Below are positions 29,698-41,779 of a DNA stretch of 64,000 nt, one piece after another (position 1 is the first letter of the stretch; each line of letters begins with the position of its first letter). The notes beneath the pieces are model-generated. The model had not been told where the DNA came from. It searched no databases and saw only the letters and a list, made by a program, of their open reading frames with translations. Location: contig BSBN01000140.1 in the NCBI GenBank assembly GCA_027924645.1, forward strand, positions 10,546,501-10,610,500, given 5' to 3'. Source of the DNA: Cunninghamia lanceolata (lineage: Eukaryota > Streptophyta > Pinopsida > Cupressales > Cupressaceae). A program made the translations under genes and the position numbers.

Positions 29698-32600
29698 ATG
29701 TCAGAATCATCTCCTTCGAAGTCCAGAGCCATGAAGTACAAATACCAGGGTGTCTTTCCAGTAACGGCAGTTCAGTCGAATGTTGATGAAATCAGAGACA
29801 CTGAGATTGGACACGTGGATATGGCTGAGTTCATAGATAGAACTAAACAAGCAAACCCCTCCCGGCATATGCAGAAAATCGTTGACAGCAATATCCATTT
29901 GGTAGCATCCTTTCCTGTCAGTGCTCATAATCTGAAATTTGTTCTACAAGTGGCTAACCACTACAATAGGGACACTAGAGCTGTGACAGACTCACAGGGG
30001 AATGTTATCATGAGACTGGATGCAGAGTTCATGGACAAAATCTTCATGTGTCCACCACTTGAAAATGTTGGGCAAATTGATTTTGCTCAAGGTCAGCAAG
30101 ATTATGACAATGATTTGGAATCTGCTAGGAGGCACATAAACAACAAATGGCTAAAGATTCCTAGGGCAACTTTGACCAGATGGCCAAAAGACCTTCACAG
30201 GAGTGATTTCGTGGAGGAAGTGTGTGACTTGATTACACTCTTGAGTCGCGTCAGAGGACTCCCTTCTGCCTCCAAATTCCAAGAATGGATGTACACTTAC
30301 ATCAAGGTGATTCTACGAGGAAATCAGAAGATATTCTGGGGTGAACAGATCAGTAATGCCTTGCACAAGCAACTGGTAAGGGTCAACACCACTTTTAAAT
30401 TTTACATGACCTCTTACCTCGTCTACGCTGCTGCAAGTATGAGGAACTTTCCAGGTTTGACCCAGATAGGGGACAGGAGATTGGTCCCAGTATATGAATA
30501 CTACCCCCAAATCACTCTGAAGGGGTCAATTCACCATTTCAGAAGAGTCAATGATGCGTTCTTCTCAGTTTTCATGTACTTGTGGGATGGTACACTGGTT
30601 CAGAGAAGAGTTTCAGATGAGGAATGGCAAGTTGTCAATTCTTTTAGTTGTTTGTTCCTACAATTCCCCACCTTCACTTATCTTTGGGTGGGATACTATC
30701 CTGGTTACCCTTACATGTTGCCACGTTATCCCAGTGATCGCATTGTTCTTATGGAGCTTTGCAGACAACTGATTGTGGTTCATAATAAACAGATGGAGCT
30801 AAAAAAGTCAGGAATAAAGTTTCCTATTGAAATTGGGAGGTATTCAGTTCAGTCTGCAAACAAAGCTAAGATAATTGACTCCGAGTTGCAGTTAGTCACG
30901 ATGAAGACCTACAAGAAGAGAAATCATTTCGCCTTCAGAAGAGTCCAAGACAAGATCAAGAGGAAGTCAAATTTTCATGAGCCAATGGTTGAAGACATAT
31001 AGGCCGATCTCAGGACCCAAAATGAGATCAGAAAACTGGATTTCTGTAGGCTTCATCTGAGTCAAATTGAAGAACTGGGACTGGCTGATATTCCAGAAGG
31101 AATGGAGGACGATGGAGATGTCCTAGATCATGAATACGAGGCAAAGAATGTGGAAGCTTCACCTCTCCCAGAGGTGAAATGGTCAGTCAAGGAAGAGACG
31201 TCCATTAGGAAAAGATTCCAACCTATTTTAGCAAACACCAACTTGTGGTTGGAAGGTAAAGGGATCAAGTTGAAAGAGTTCCTTACAGGATCCGAAGAAG
31301 GGACACAGGAGCAAACAGGTAAAAAGGTTGAGAACCGAACGAAGAATAAGAGTGATACCCCTTCTTCCTCCAAGGTACACAAACCAAAGATCAAATTCGT
31401 ATCCAAGGGAGGAAAGAAGAAGGAAACCATAGAGGTTTCGGATGCCACTAAGTTAGATGTGGAAGACATCAATGATGACCATATGGAAATTGAGGATGTT
31501 GAGACTGAAGAACAAAATGTTCAAAAGTCTAAAGATAAGGTATCTGATGAAGCTGAACAAAGTGAAGATGAAGGCACAAGGGTAGAGCAACTTCATAGTT
31601 CTCCGCAGACTCCTGTGAAAGACATTCCTTCTGATACACAAGCTCTTACACCCCCTCCTCATGTTTCATTTTCTGATAGTCTGCCAGTGATTGCTAATGT
31701 TCCTCTTTCTCCCATTCTTGTTGTTTCTTCTGACAATACTCCTCAATCCATGAGGGCTAGTATTGGGACCGTTTTTGATTCTTCTGGTTCCATTCCAAGT
31801 TTATCTTCCCCTTCTTTTGATATTGGAGAACAGACTGTTCTGGAGAATCTTCTTGATGCTTCACAAAAGGTGATTGATACAGGTGTCGTGTTCACCAACA
31901 CAAGTCTAATTGTCACCATCATGGGTATAAGCACGGAGCCAACCAAGCAAGTAGCGGATCCCGCTCTAGCTGTCGATGCATCAATACTTCCTCCATGGCT
32001 ATCTGCCTACACTCCAAAGAGGAAGAAACAAGCTATCTCACCTGATGAGATTGACATTGAGAAGCTGTTACTCGTGAAAGCTAAGAATCAAAAGAAGAAG
32101 CCTAAGACTGTTTCTAGGCTAGTCACTGAAAAAGGAATCAGATATGCCAAAATTGCCAAACCTCCTGAAGATGCCACAGTTGATACTTTTGACGTGAGCA
32201 GTTATGTCATTTCAAGGGTTGAACTTGGTAAAGTGACTCATGAAGGAGTCAAAGCAGATTTCCAAACCACGGCCACTACTCTACTGGAAAAGTATGATGA
32301 AGCCAAAAGGGAAAAAGAGCAATACAAAGCAAAAGCAGAACAACTGGCTGCTGTCCTTCAGAAAATAGTGAAGTCATCAGAGATAGTGGAACCAATGGCA
32401 GTGACAGTGGAAGATCCCCTGATACAGAAGGTTGAAAAAGCCCAAGCTAGAGGCAAAATAGTGGGAGACGTAGTGGAGCGATTGTTGGCCCAAGGACGAG
32501 TTCTGTTGAAAACCGTTGTGGAAAGAAAGGAGAAAATGGACAAGGCCAAAGCTGAGCTGGATAATCTGGTAGATCTACTTTCGCAGGAGCTGTAAGATTA

Positions 32601-33138
32601 GGAGGAGAGTCTAGAAGAGTGGACAGATATGAAGAAGATCAAGATAAAGAATTTGATCACCATTAGGGTCGTCACCAACAGGGAATCATATCTCAAGACC
32701 AAAGAGACTCTAGCTCATCGTATTTTCATAATAAAGAGTCTACTTGAAGATCTGTGTCAAGCTCGAGAAGCCAGCGAAGATAGTGATGTCACACTCCTAC
32801 ATCGACTGGAAGAACTTCCTTGTACCTTGACAAGGGAAGATCATAGCTTCCTCACAGCACAGGAAATGATAAATTCTTTTGAAGAAATGGTACAAAAGAA
32901 ATTTGAAGAGGAAGCTCCCTCTGTGCTCTCAATGGACAACTTGTATGATCAACATTCGACTCTAGAGAACCTGAAGGATAATTTAGAAAAGCATGAAAAG
33001 GTAATAAAGGTAGTGAAAGATTCAATCCTCCGAGCTCGCAGCATCTCTGAAAACACAGCAAAACCAGATGCATGTGAGATGTCAGTTGTTCAAACCATGT
33101 ATCAGAACTTCTTAAGGAACAAGGATGGAGGAAGCTAA
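29698..33138 (+). pseudogene. Accessory ORF of element A (unrecognised family, about 1,100 codons, interrupted)
   Basis: One long frame after integrase, running into the 3' LTR. I chose the ATG at 29698 because it follows a good acceptor; the frame is also open from 29536. Residues about 1-430 look globular (for example N-H-Y-N-R-D-T-R-A-V and P-Y-M-L-P-R-Y-P-S-D-R-I). Similar words occur in element B's accessory ORF (45241-46414), so it is a family. The rest is acidic, then Ser/Thr/Pro-rich, then coiled-coil to the C-terminus. TAG at 31000-31002, TAA at 32593-32595 and TAG at 32599-32601 interrupt it. I recognise no enzyme motif. Tat elements such as Ogre are known to carry extra ORFs, but usually before gag. 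Confidence 0.7.
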
Positions 33139-34062
33139 TGCCTTAATTTATTTTTCTTAGTTTTTATGTAAATGGAATTTTGTTTTGGACATCTACACAT
33201 GTAATTTTCCAAAATGTAATTACATGTGAGACAAGAGAAGTCATAAGTCAAATAGGACTCTCTTGTTGAATAAGTCAAATTAGTTATAGATTTCCTAGAT
33301 TTTCTCAAGGCCTTTCCCTATAAATAAATGGGACCTCTTTTGTAAATACTATCTTTTGTCTATTGCAAGGAAACTCTGGCGAATTGAGAATCAAATCAAG
33401 ACTTTGTGCTTTTTGTGAAAATCAATATTCAAATATTTATCAATACAAGAAAGCGAGTTCAATTCCAATCTTTGTCTTGGAATTATTTGTGTTGTGATAG
33501 TTTTGTTCTTACGTCTTTCTATCATAGTCTTATTTGATAATAATTGAAGTATGGAGTTTATTACAAGTGATTGAAGAGCGCTTTTAATTTGATTCTGGTA
33601 AACTTTGTGTTATCAAATCAGTTGTGGGTTATATGTTCATGTTTGTGAAAATATAATAGTTTGGAGACTTTGTGCTGCAAGTTGTTCTATTTGATTTACT
33701 TTTATCATCTTGAGGAGGAGTGAAGACTTTGCACTGTATTCTACTTCAAATATTTCCGTTTACAAGTAATAAGTGAGGTAACAGAAAACTTTGTGTTTTT
33801 GTGATATTGTGATAATTTACGAGTCTTATATCAAGAGTTTGAAATATAAACATCTATTCTGAAAAAAGAGAATGAGATGAGATGGAACCACCACAAACAT
33901 AGTTTTTAGTGTACATAAATTTGATAATTTGTTTGATTTGCAAAAGTTAAGTAATTAGAGGGAACCTCCCCTTGCTGAGAGGAGAGACTTTGTCTCATCA
34001 TAGCTATGGCTGATATACCCATTTTTCCGTTAGCGAGTTAACGACAAAATATTCACCCAACA
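31174..34062 (+). repeat. 3' LTR of element A (minimum extent)
   Basis: The counterpart of 1-2888. The true start is at or before 31174, within or upstream of the accessory ORF. It ends ...CCCAACA, followed by element B sequence starting AGACAACC. TATA at 33319-33326. Confidence 0.8.
33319..33326 (+). promoter_or_regulatory. TATA box in A 3' LTR
   Basis: TATAAATA, equivalent to 2146-2153. Transcripts from the 5' LTR would include all upstream U3 sequence, hence the accessory ORF, before ending in R here. Confidence 0.55.
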
Positions 34063-36499
34063 AGACAACCAGAATCTCTAAACAAAAAATGGGATGTTAT
34101 CAATCTCCTAATAGAGAGAAGGATGAAGAGGGGCCTGGTGATGAGGATCCTAGACAGTTAGCATATGATTCTTTTATTGCAGATGATCAATTTATTGATT
34201 CTCAATAATTTAAATCATTTTTGTATAAATGGAAGGGAAAAGAGCCTAGGGAATCAGTTGAAAATGTCACAGTTGATAATGAAAAACAATTGATGAATAT
34301 GTTAAAAAAACAGTAGACAATGAATTGAGGGATATGACTCCTAACAGAGGTAGACAGTTACTCAAAGAAGTAGGTGTCATGATATTTCCTAGACTTGACA
34401 TAGATTCTGCCTTAGTGTTTGATAGTTTCTTGCACAATACTGATGACAAGTACAAGCTCACTCCTAAGGGTGTAACAGAGGTATACATGGGCACCAAGTA
34501 TAACAATGATGAAAACTCACTAATGATATGGGCCATATACCCTCCTCATAAGAAGATAGCCATTATAGATACTGGAAAAATCTATGGGCATGTTATGACT
34601 TTGAAAGCAAGAGAAACTGATCCTTTGATTACTGCAAATATTGGTATAAATGTTGCAAAATTAAATAAAGCACAGGCTTAAATGTTGATCAAGGAATGAG
34701 ATGCCTATAAGCTGAGTTGTGAAAGATTGACAAAAGAAAATGATTTCCTAAAAGATACTGTCAAGAATACCTTCGGAGGATTAGTTAAAAGGTTAACCCA
34801 AGGAGACAGTTCATAAAGTACCCAATCACCATCTATTGATCAAATAGCCCAGATTCAAATTGACACACTTGCAGCAGTGCTATAGAATAGGCATTTCAAT
34901 ATGATGCATTGGATGAATAAATTTTGGGATGTCTATTCTGAGAACCATAAGGTAATCCAAGAACATGAAAGGTAAAATAACATGCTTCAAGAGAAGCTCC
35001 ATGAGATACAGAGTAGGGATGCTCCTGACACTACAGGTATATCCAGTGCCAAAGACTTGATCGAACAACATCAAAAATATCATGACCAACTTAAAAATGA
35101 TGCCAGGGAATGTGTTGAGGCTTCAAAGGCAGGTATACCCATGTTGTTCAAAAATGACAATGAGCTGAAGAGCAAAGATGAATGGAGTAAAGAATGCCAA
35201 ATGATATTACATGAAGCTTTAGAATCTCTCAAGGATAAGGACTTAGCATCTAGGGAGGCTTGTAAGCATCTGGAGAAGATGGTGACAATGGATGTGATCA
35301 CTAGAAATGCTATTGAATTTGCTGATACACATCGAAGCCAAGAGTACCTAGATCATGTTGCTTAGATATACCTATGGCTTAGCATGGCTTAGGGTCATTA
35401 TCTTTGTTTGTTGTTGTGTTAATCATTTTAATTTCCCAAAGACATTTTGAAGAGTTATGTCTCTTCATAAATATTTCTATATAAGTTGGACATGTGGTGA
35501 TAAATTATCATCACTAGTAGGAGATAATATGAGAAGTTCATAATATTTTAAAAGACCATGTTGCAAGTATTATATTAAAGAAGTTAATAGAAGATCTCTA
35601 ATTCTATGGTTTTATACTAGCATCAATTGTTTGTTGAAATTATTCAATTATTTGGTTGTCTCTAGTTCAGTATTTCCTTATTATTCAAATTGATATATCA
35701 AGTATATATTTAATTTGTCAATGCGCATTTGTTGTATTTGTGTGATTTGATTAATTGGTTTCCTTAAAAGGAATTAAAATCCTTCTGGTTAGTCATAGTA
35801 ATCTGGAAGTGTTGATTTGGATCATTAAGAAGAACCATATAATTAGGATTGTCATTCTGTCTCCAAGTTGATATTATTTGTTGTTCTTGTATATTTCATT
35901 CAATTGGTTCCTTCAAGAAAGGATTAAATTTCCTTCTGGTGAATAACAAGAAACCTAATTGTGTCAATTAGATATTAAGAAGAGTTTGTCAATTATTTCC
36001 CTGCATGTTTATACAAGTTGTAAACCACAGTATTGTACCAAACAGTTAAATTTATTGCCCAATATAAGCCACTGGTCTTAGATTTTCATCTGACTCTATT
36101 TACCCAACAAGGCACTGGTCTTATCTTGATTCATCATTTAGTTTTATCCAAAACCCATCCATTAGTTGAGCATAGTTATAAAATTTACCTTGATATTGCT
36201 TATACAAGTTATACCAATCATCTTTCAGATATTAGATATAGAACTAGTTAGCAAGCTTTCATCTATTCCACACCATTTGCCACTATGGGCAGATCCATTA
36301 ACTTAGTCAAAGAACTTACACTCATCTAATCTGCTTCAACTTTCAAGGTCCACCCACCTAGGTATAGCAGTGCCTAAAGTGCAGGTAGTCATCAACACTA
36401 TAGGTAAACTTTGTCGCGTTAGTTCAAAAATGTTGCCAATTTGATCATAGAGTCTGGCATCCTCTTAGGATTTGCAACCTACATTTTTGAGACCTAACA
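34063..36499 (+). repeat. 5' LTR of element B (part right of the A insertion)
   Basis: Matches 46648-47779, except that about 1.3 kb (about 34598-35904) is missing from the 3' copy. It ends GACCTAACA before a PBS-like sequence. The left part is accessory-ORF coding remnant; the right 1.1 kb is AT-rich non-coding. Confidence 0.75.
34325..35365 (+). pseudogene. Accessory ORF C-terminal remnant in B 5' LTR
   Basis: One frame broken by stops near 34681, 34696 and 34978. The first part has acidic/hydrophobic segments (R-D-M-T-P-N-R-G-R-Q and D-D-K-Y-K-L-T-P). The last part (34982-35365) is a Lys/Glu-rich coiled-coil that ends the ORF, comparable to the C-terminal coil of element A. The 3' copy of B has lost this coil by deletion. 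Confidence 0.55.
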
Positions 36500-36502
36500 A
36501 AT

Positions 36503-36520
36503 TGGTGACTCTACTAGGGA
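36503..36520 (+). other. Primer-binding site of element B (decayed) with two extra PBS-like copies
   Basis: TGGTGACTCTACTAGGGA differs from A's PBS at two or three positions. Related words recur at about 36585 (TGGTAACTCTGCTGGCA) and about 36657 (TGGTGACTCTAAAACC), suggesting local duplication of the PBS region. Confidence 0.6.
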
Positions 36521-38290
36521 AACCAAATACAAAGGACTTTAGTAAGATACCATTGTTTTATAGAGTCAAAAATTTCAAGAATACAAATTGGTAACTCTGC
36601 TGGCAAGAGGAATCTAAAAAAATAAATTATAACCTTTTCCTATTTACAAAAATAGGTGGTGACTCTAAAACCTATTATAACATAAAGTTGGTTTCAAATG
36701 GATGGTAGAAGATCCAAGATGGAAGGGAAGAAGTTATAATCATCCCCACCAATTAGAACTATTCGCAAGAAAAACAAAGCATTAAATTATTTTCATTAGA
36801 ATAATAATCAGGAGGCTCAAGAAGATAATATAGAACAAAATATCATAACTCACAATAGTTTTACCCCTTTGCATGAATCAAATGAGAATTTTTCTCAAAT
36901 AAATAGAGTAACTAATGATATATTGGCAAAATACAGACCTGATCCTCAAGAATAACTTGAGTGTGAAGCACAGGCCATGAAGGAAATTGATCAGAGGCAT
37001 GTTGAATATGATTATAAAATGTCATTACAATAGGAAGAGGGGGTAAAATATGGATTCACAAATCAAGAGGTGAATAAAAGTCTAAAGAATACAAGGAATA
37101 TAAATGAAGTATAGCAGATTGTGCTTAAGCTCCAGGAAGAACTTGAAATGATCAAGATAGAGGAAACTGAGATGCTGTTAAAATAGGAAATTCAACAAAT
37201 AAGGAATATGACTAAAATAGCTGCCCAAAAATATATACCTCCACATAAAGGAAATATTTTGAGGAACCCACAGCAAAACTTGCACCAAAATACAAGTGGT
37301 GTTTTCAATCCACAAGCATTTGAAAGTCATGTTCATCAAAATACCTTCCCAAATAATCCTAGACCATCTCTCATATATAACACCTCTCAACATATGGCTA
37401 ATCCATACCCACCCCCTAGCCAACAGTATTGTAGACCACAAAATCCTCACATGAACCCCCACATAAATCCATAATAGCAATATGCTTATCATCAGCCTCC
37501 AGGAAGATATAATTACTACCCTAACCCACCACCCATGAATGTTCCACCCCAAAACCTTGCAAACGTATGTAGGCAATTTGATTTGACTGGATATCAATTG
37601 TATCCATACCCTATTGACAGTAGTTGGAGAAATATAGTTCCCAAGTTCACTGGAAATAGTGCAGTATCATCTAAGGATCATATCAGAAGCTTCAACTCCT
37701 TTGTACAAGATATTAGTATGGATTATGAAGATGTTAAAATGAGGTTATTTATGATGTCTCTGACTAAAGATGTGAGAGACTGGTTCAACAGCTTCCCAGA
37801 TGCCTCAATTAGTTCCCTAAGAGATTTCCATAGTCAATTTAAGGAGTAGTATGGCAATCAATATGCCCCTAAGTTTGTATTGCATGAATTGATAAGCATC
37901 AAAAAATACCAAAATGAGTCAGTATATGATTTCAATATGAGATTTTCCAAGTTACACAACAAAATACCACATGGATCTAATTTGACTAGTCCAACAACAT
38001 TAAGTACTTATCTAAAAGCATTTGATCCTAAGACAGGGTACAAACTTAGAAATCGGTGCCCTATGACCCTAGCTAAAGCACAGAAATTGGCGTTAACTAT
38101 TGAGAACAATAGAAAACCTACAGGTATGGTTAGCAGAAGAGATAATCCTAGAATTCCTCAAAGCCCAAACATTCAACAAAATAAACAAGAAGATCATCAT
38201 AGACATGAAAGACCTAGGTTACATGATATTCCATATAATACAAATTGGAAGGATGGGAGACCCATTGAAAGCAGCAGAAAGCAACAGTAA
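36521..38290 (+). pseudogene. gag: Gag of element B (decayed)
   Basis: The N-terminal part (to about 37200) is recognisable only as Lys/Glu/Asn-rich frame pieces with many stops. A Pro/Asn/His-rich stretch follows (37208-37560). The capsid-type domain spans 37535-38290: W-R-N-I-V-P-K-F, D-W-F-N-S-F and M-R-F-S-K-L-H-N-K-I-P, the last resembling N-K-L-R-N-R-I-P of element A. TAG at about 37847-37849 replaces what should be CAG in F-K-E-Q-Y. No zinc knuckle seen. Confidence 0.7.
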
Positions 38291-38940
38291 TGAAAAGATA
38301 CTCCTGACCCTCTAAAGAGGAATGGGGCACATATGGTAGAAGATAAACTTTGGTGTATGCAATTTATCACACTCACCTGAATATTGTGTTGTGGCTAAAA
38401 CAATACAACAAGAAGTATTATACAACTACAACAGAGATAATCACACAATAAACATGATGCAAGATACACCATACTTGTTGAATGAAGACTATTCTTCTAT
38501 AGAGGAAGAGGGATATGAATATGATGTGGGGAACCAGAAACATCATATCAACATGGGAAAACAAGAAGTATTCTCCGATCAGGAGGATGGCTATGAGGGA
38601 CCTACTTATTATCTTAACAATTCACCATATGATCAATGGAGAAAGCCCACTGAAAAGGAAAGAGAAGTTCTTACAATAGTTGTAGTTGCCCAAGCTAAAA
38701 ATGCCTATAATCTAAGAAGCAGGATAGTAAATGCAAAATAGGGAACACCTGGGAGTGTCTTTATAAAAGATCAAAATTACAAAAAGAATAACACGAAACC
38801 CTTATTTAGAGAACTAGGAAAAAATTGATCAAAATAAAATGAAAGATAAATCACCAAATCAAGAAAAAGAACATATAAAGATAGAAAGGAATGATCAGAC
38901 TATAGCCCATTCATTTGACATTGCTCATGCAAGATCTTAG
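38291..38940 (+). pseudogene. Gag-protease linker of element B
   Basis: A broken frame with Tyr/Glu/Asp-rich pieces (38391-38741) ending in Y-N-L-R-S-R, comparable to the F-T-R-S-Q linker words in element A. Not a separate gene. Confidence 0.45.
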
Positions 38941-39642
38941 GTGAAGATATCAGTACCACTTTTGGAAATGACGAAGATAGATAAATACAGAAATACAGTG
39001 GTTAAACTGATTTCAGATATACCAAATCAAAAATATAAAGAATTAGAGATTAGAACAAACAATGTTCACCAAGAAACATTCCAAATTCCTCAAGTATATC
39101 TAGTTGATACCTTAACAAAGAACGCCTCACAAGTGGACCCTTTCTACACCACCTTATTAATCAGAAATAGGCTAGTGAGGAACTGCATGATTGATTCAGG
39201 CGCAGCCATGAATATCATATCAATAGTAGTCATGAAAGAACTAGGAATGTGGATTGAAACTACATTTGGTAAGTCTTATGCAATGGACAATAGGTCTATC
39301 CTAGTTGTGGGCATTATGAGGGATGTGGAAATAAAACTAGCTTCATACCCTGAAGCCATCTATAATATTGATATCACTGTGGTTGATATTCCACCATATT
39401 ATGAAATGCTCTTATCAAGACAATGGGCTGCAATGGTTGGAGGGAATGTCCAATTAGATTTATCATATGCCACAATACTAGTGGGAGGCAAAGAGATCAA
39501 GCTATGTAGGGAGCCAAGATATGAGAACATCATAGAACGCTTAGATCAAAATCAAATAAATCTATTCTGTGATACAGATTGGGAACCTTCAAGGTTGAAA
39601 CAAGTTAGCCAGTACTGTAGAATACTGATCCAATACATATAG
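38941..39642 (+). pseudogene. pro: Aspartic protease of element B
   Basis: Retropepsin-like domain with catalytic M-I-D-S-G-A-A-M-N-I near 39187-39216. The second motif is altered (M-L-L-S-R-Q-W where I-L-L-G-R is expected). Frame open for 233 codons, flanked by TAGs. Followed immediately by aRNH, as in element A. Confidence 0.8.
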
Positions 39643-39659
39643 AATCTAAGAAAGAGGAG

Positions 39660-40253
39660 AATGATGTGTGGAAAATGTATTTAGATGGTGCATGTAGCAA
39701 AATGGGAAATGGGGCAGGAGTATTATTTATTTCACCAATAGGTAGAACTTTCAAATACTCATTCTTATTGACATTTGAATGCACAAACAATGTAGCAAAA
39801 TATGAGGCTTTGCTCATTGGTTTGAATATAGCCATCAAGCATAAGATAAGAAAGCTGGCTATATATGGTGATTCAGAATTAGTTACTTCTCAAGTAAGAG
39901 GGAAATACTTGTCCAAAAACAAGAGGTTGAAGTAATATAGAAATGTTATCTAGGATGATGTTGAGTTGTTTGATGCCTTCTCAATCAACTAGATTGATAG
40001 ATCACAAAATATTATGGCAGATTTTCTAGCAAATATTGCATTAAAAAGGGATGATATCACATTAGGAGGTATTATAGAAATTGAATTAAAAACCAGACCC
40101 ACTATCCCAGATAATGTACATAACTGGCAAGTGTTTGATAATGATACTGATATAATCAAATTCTTACATTGTGTCGATCACTATGAAAACCAAGAGATTG
40201 ATTTTAATGCGTTTGTGGAAGAACATGATGGAAAAGAAACTCTCTTTGGTTAA
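39660..40253 (+). pseudogene. Archaeal-type RNase H of element B, before RT
   Basis: Y-L-D-G-A (first Asp), N-N-V-A-K-Y-E-A-L (the usual catalytic Glu after Ala is Lys here), Y-G-D-S-E-L-V and M-A-D-F-L-A match the aRNH motif order. Two nonsense codons near 39935-39955 split it (one probably TGG to TAG). The N-to-C placement between protease and RT matches element A. Confidence 0.75.
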
Positions 40254-40254
40254 G

Positions 40255-41779
40255 AGAAATTTAGCTAAAAACAAACAAAATACCTAAGGGATTCATAGCA
40301 TTGGATAAAGCGTTTGATGGATGTGACAAATTTAAAATGAAAGACACACCCGTAGTATAGAATGATCTTGAAGAAATTAATTTTGGGACACAAATAGCCC
40401 CAAAGAATGTATACATTGGAAGGAAGCTTAGTCCTAGAATCAGGAGCATGCTCATCAACTTACTCAAGAAGTATAGACATCTATTTGCATGGTCATATGA
40501 TGACTTGAAAGCATATAGGAAGGATCTTTTTCAGCATGAAATACCATTAAAACTGGATGCCAAACCATTCAGGCAAAAGCAGAGACCTATTAATCCTACA
40601 CTAGTTCCTAAAATGCTTTAAGAACTCACAAAACTAAGAGATGGAGCTATTATCAAACCCATTAGACATTCTTCTTGGGTTTCTAATTTGGTGCTTGTTA
40701 GAAAGAAAAATAATGATATTAGATTGTGTGGATTTAAGGAATCTAAATAAATCTTCTCTTAAGAACAACTATCCCCTTCCTAATATGGAAGCAGTACTGT
40801 AAAGAATTACAGGGTGTGAACTATTGTCAATGATGGATGGTTTCTCAGGGTATAATTAGGTGAAAGTCAAAGAATCAGAACAATATAAGACATCAATCAC
40901 CACACCATGGGGAACATATGTGTATTTAAGAATGCCATTTGGACTCACAAATGCTGGAGCAACATTCGAAAGAGTGATGGATGTGGCCTTTGCATAACTG
41001 ATTAATAAAATCATAGTAGTATATTAGGATGACATGACAACATATTCCAAAAAGGCTGAAGATCATTGTACACATTTAGAGCAAATTTTTATTAAAGCCT
41101 TAGAATATGGAATTTCGTTGAATCCTAAGAAATGCTAGTTTACAGTAACAGAGGGCAACTTGCTTGGTCACATGGTCTGAAGAGATGGAGTAAGATTAGA
41201 TCCTGAAAGAGTAAGAGCCACTGACCAAGTTCCCATTCCTAAGGATGTAAAATCTATACATTCATTCTTTGGCCAAATCAACTTTGTTAAGAGATTCATA
41301 TCAAAATTTGTAGAGATTGTTAGTCCCATATCAAGAATGTTAAAAAAGAATTCAGAAGTGAATTGGATAGCAAAAACATTAGAGGCATTTGCCACCATTA
41401 AGAAGGCAATCAAGGAAGCCCTAGTTCTGGTATCTCCTAATTTCAATAAGCCATTTTAGTTGTTCTCATTTGCTTCATATCATATAGTTGGAACAGTAAT
41501 GTTACAGAAAAATGGTGAGGGATATGAATGAACCATTTCATTTTTTAACAAATCTCTTCAAAATGTAAAATTAAAATATGACATAGTTGAGAAACAGGCA
41601 TATGCATTGGTGAAAGCAGTCAAAGTTTTTAGATCATACTTGGTGGGAGCTGAAATAATAGCATATGTGCCTAATGCTACAGTAAAAGATGTATTAGTCC
41701 AAACTGAGGTCATGAGCAAAAGGTGTAGGTGGATTAATAAAATTCATGAATTAATATTGAAATCCAAATCACCAAACTA
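40255..41779 (+). pseudogene. pol: Reverse transcriptase and RNase H of element B (heavily decayed)
   Basis: No long frame survives, but motif order is readable: H-E-I-P-L-K (about 40540), S-W-V-S-N-L-V near 40675, R-N-L-N-K near 40740, M-D-G-F-S-G-Y-N near 40835, [11 protein letters not shown] near 40940, and the catalytic Y-x-D-D box at 41022-41033 with its second residue changed to TAG. RNase H remnants extend to about 41770. At least six TAG or TAA codons and one frameshift. Non-functional. Confidence 0.75.

Larger units (their letters stand above)
1..34062 (+). mobile_element. Element A: Tat-like Ty3/gypsy retrotransposon, 5' end outside window, split by element C
   Basis: A long Ty3/gypsy element of the Tat type. 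In order it has the 3' part of the 5' LTR, PBS, gag, protease, archaeal-type RNase H, RT, degenerate RNase H, integrase, a hairpin-rich leader, an accessory ORF and the 3' LTR. Positions 1-2888 match 31174-34062 at a constant offset of 31173, which defines the LTR pair. Element C (5158-23986) interrupts it between protease and RNase H. Its 3' end lies in sequence that recurs uninterrupted at about 46648, so A is inserted in element B. Coding frames carry several single-base nonsense changes, so this copy is not intact. The Tat assignment rests on the aRNH plus accessory-ORF combination. Confidence 0.85.
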
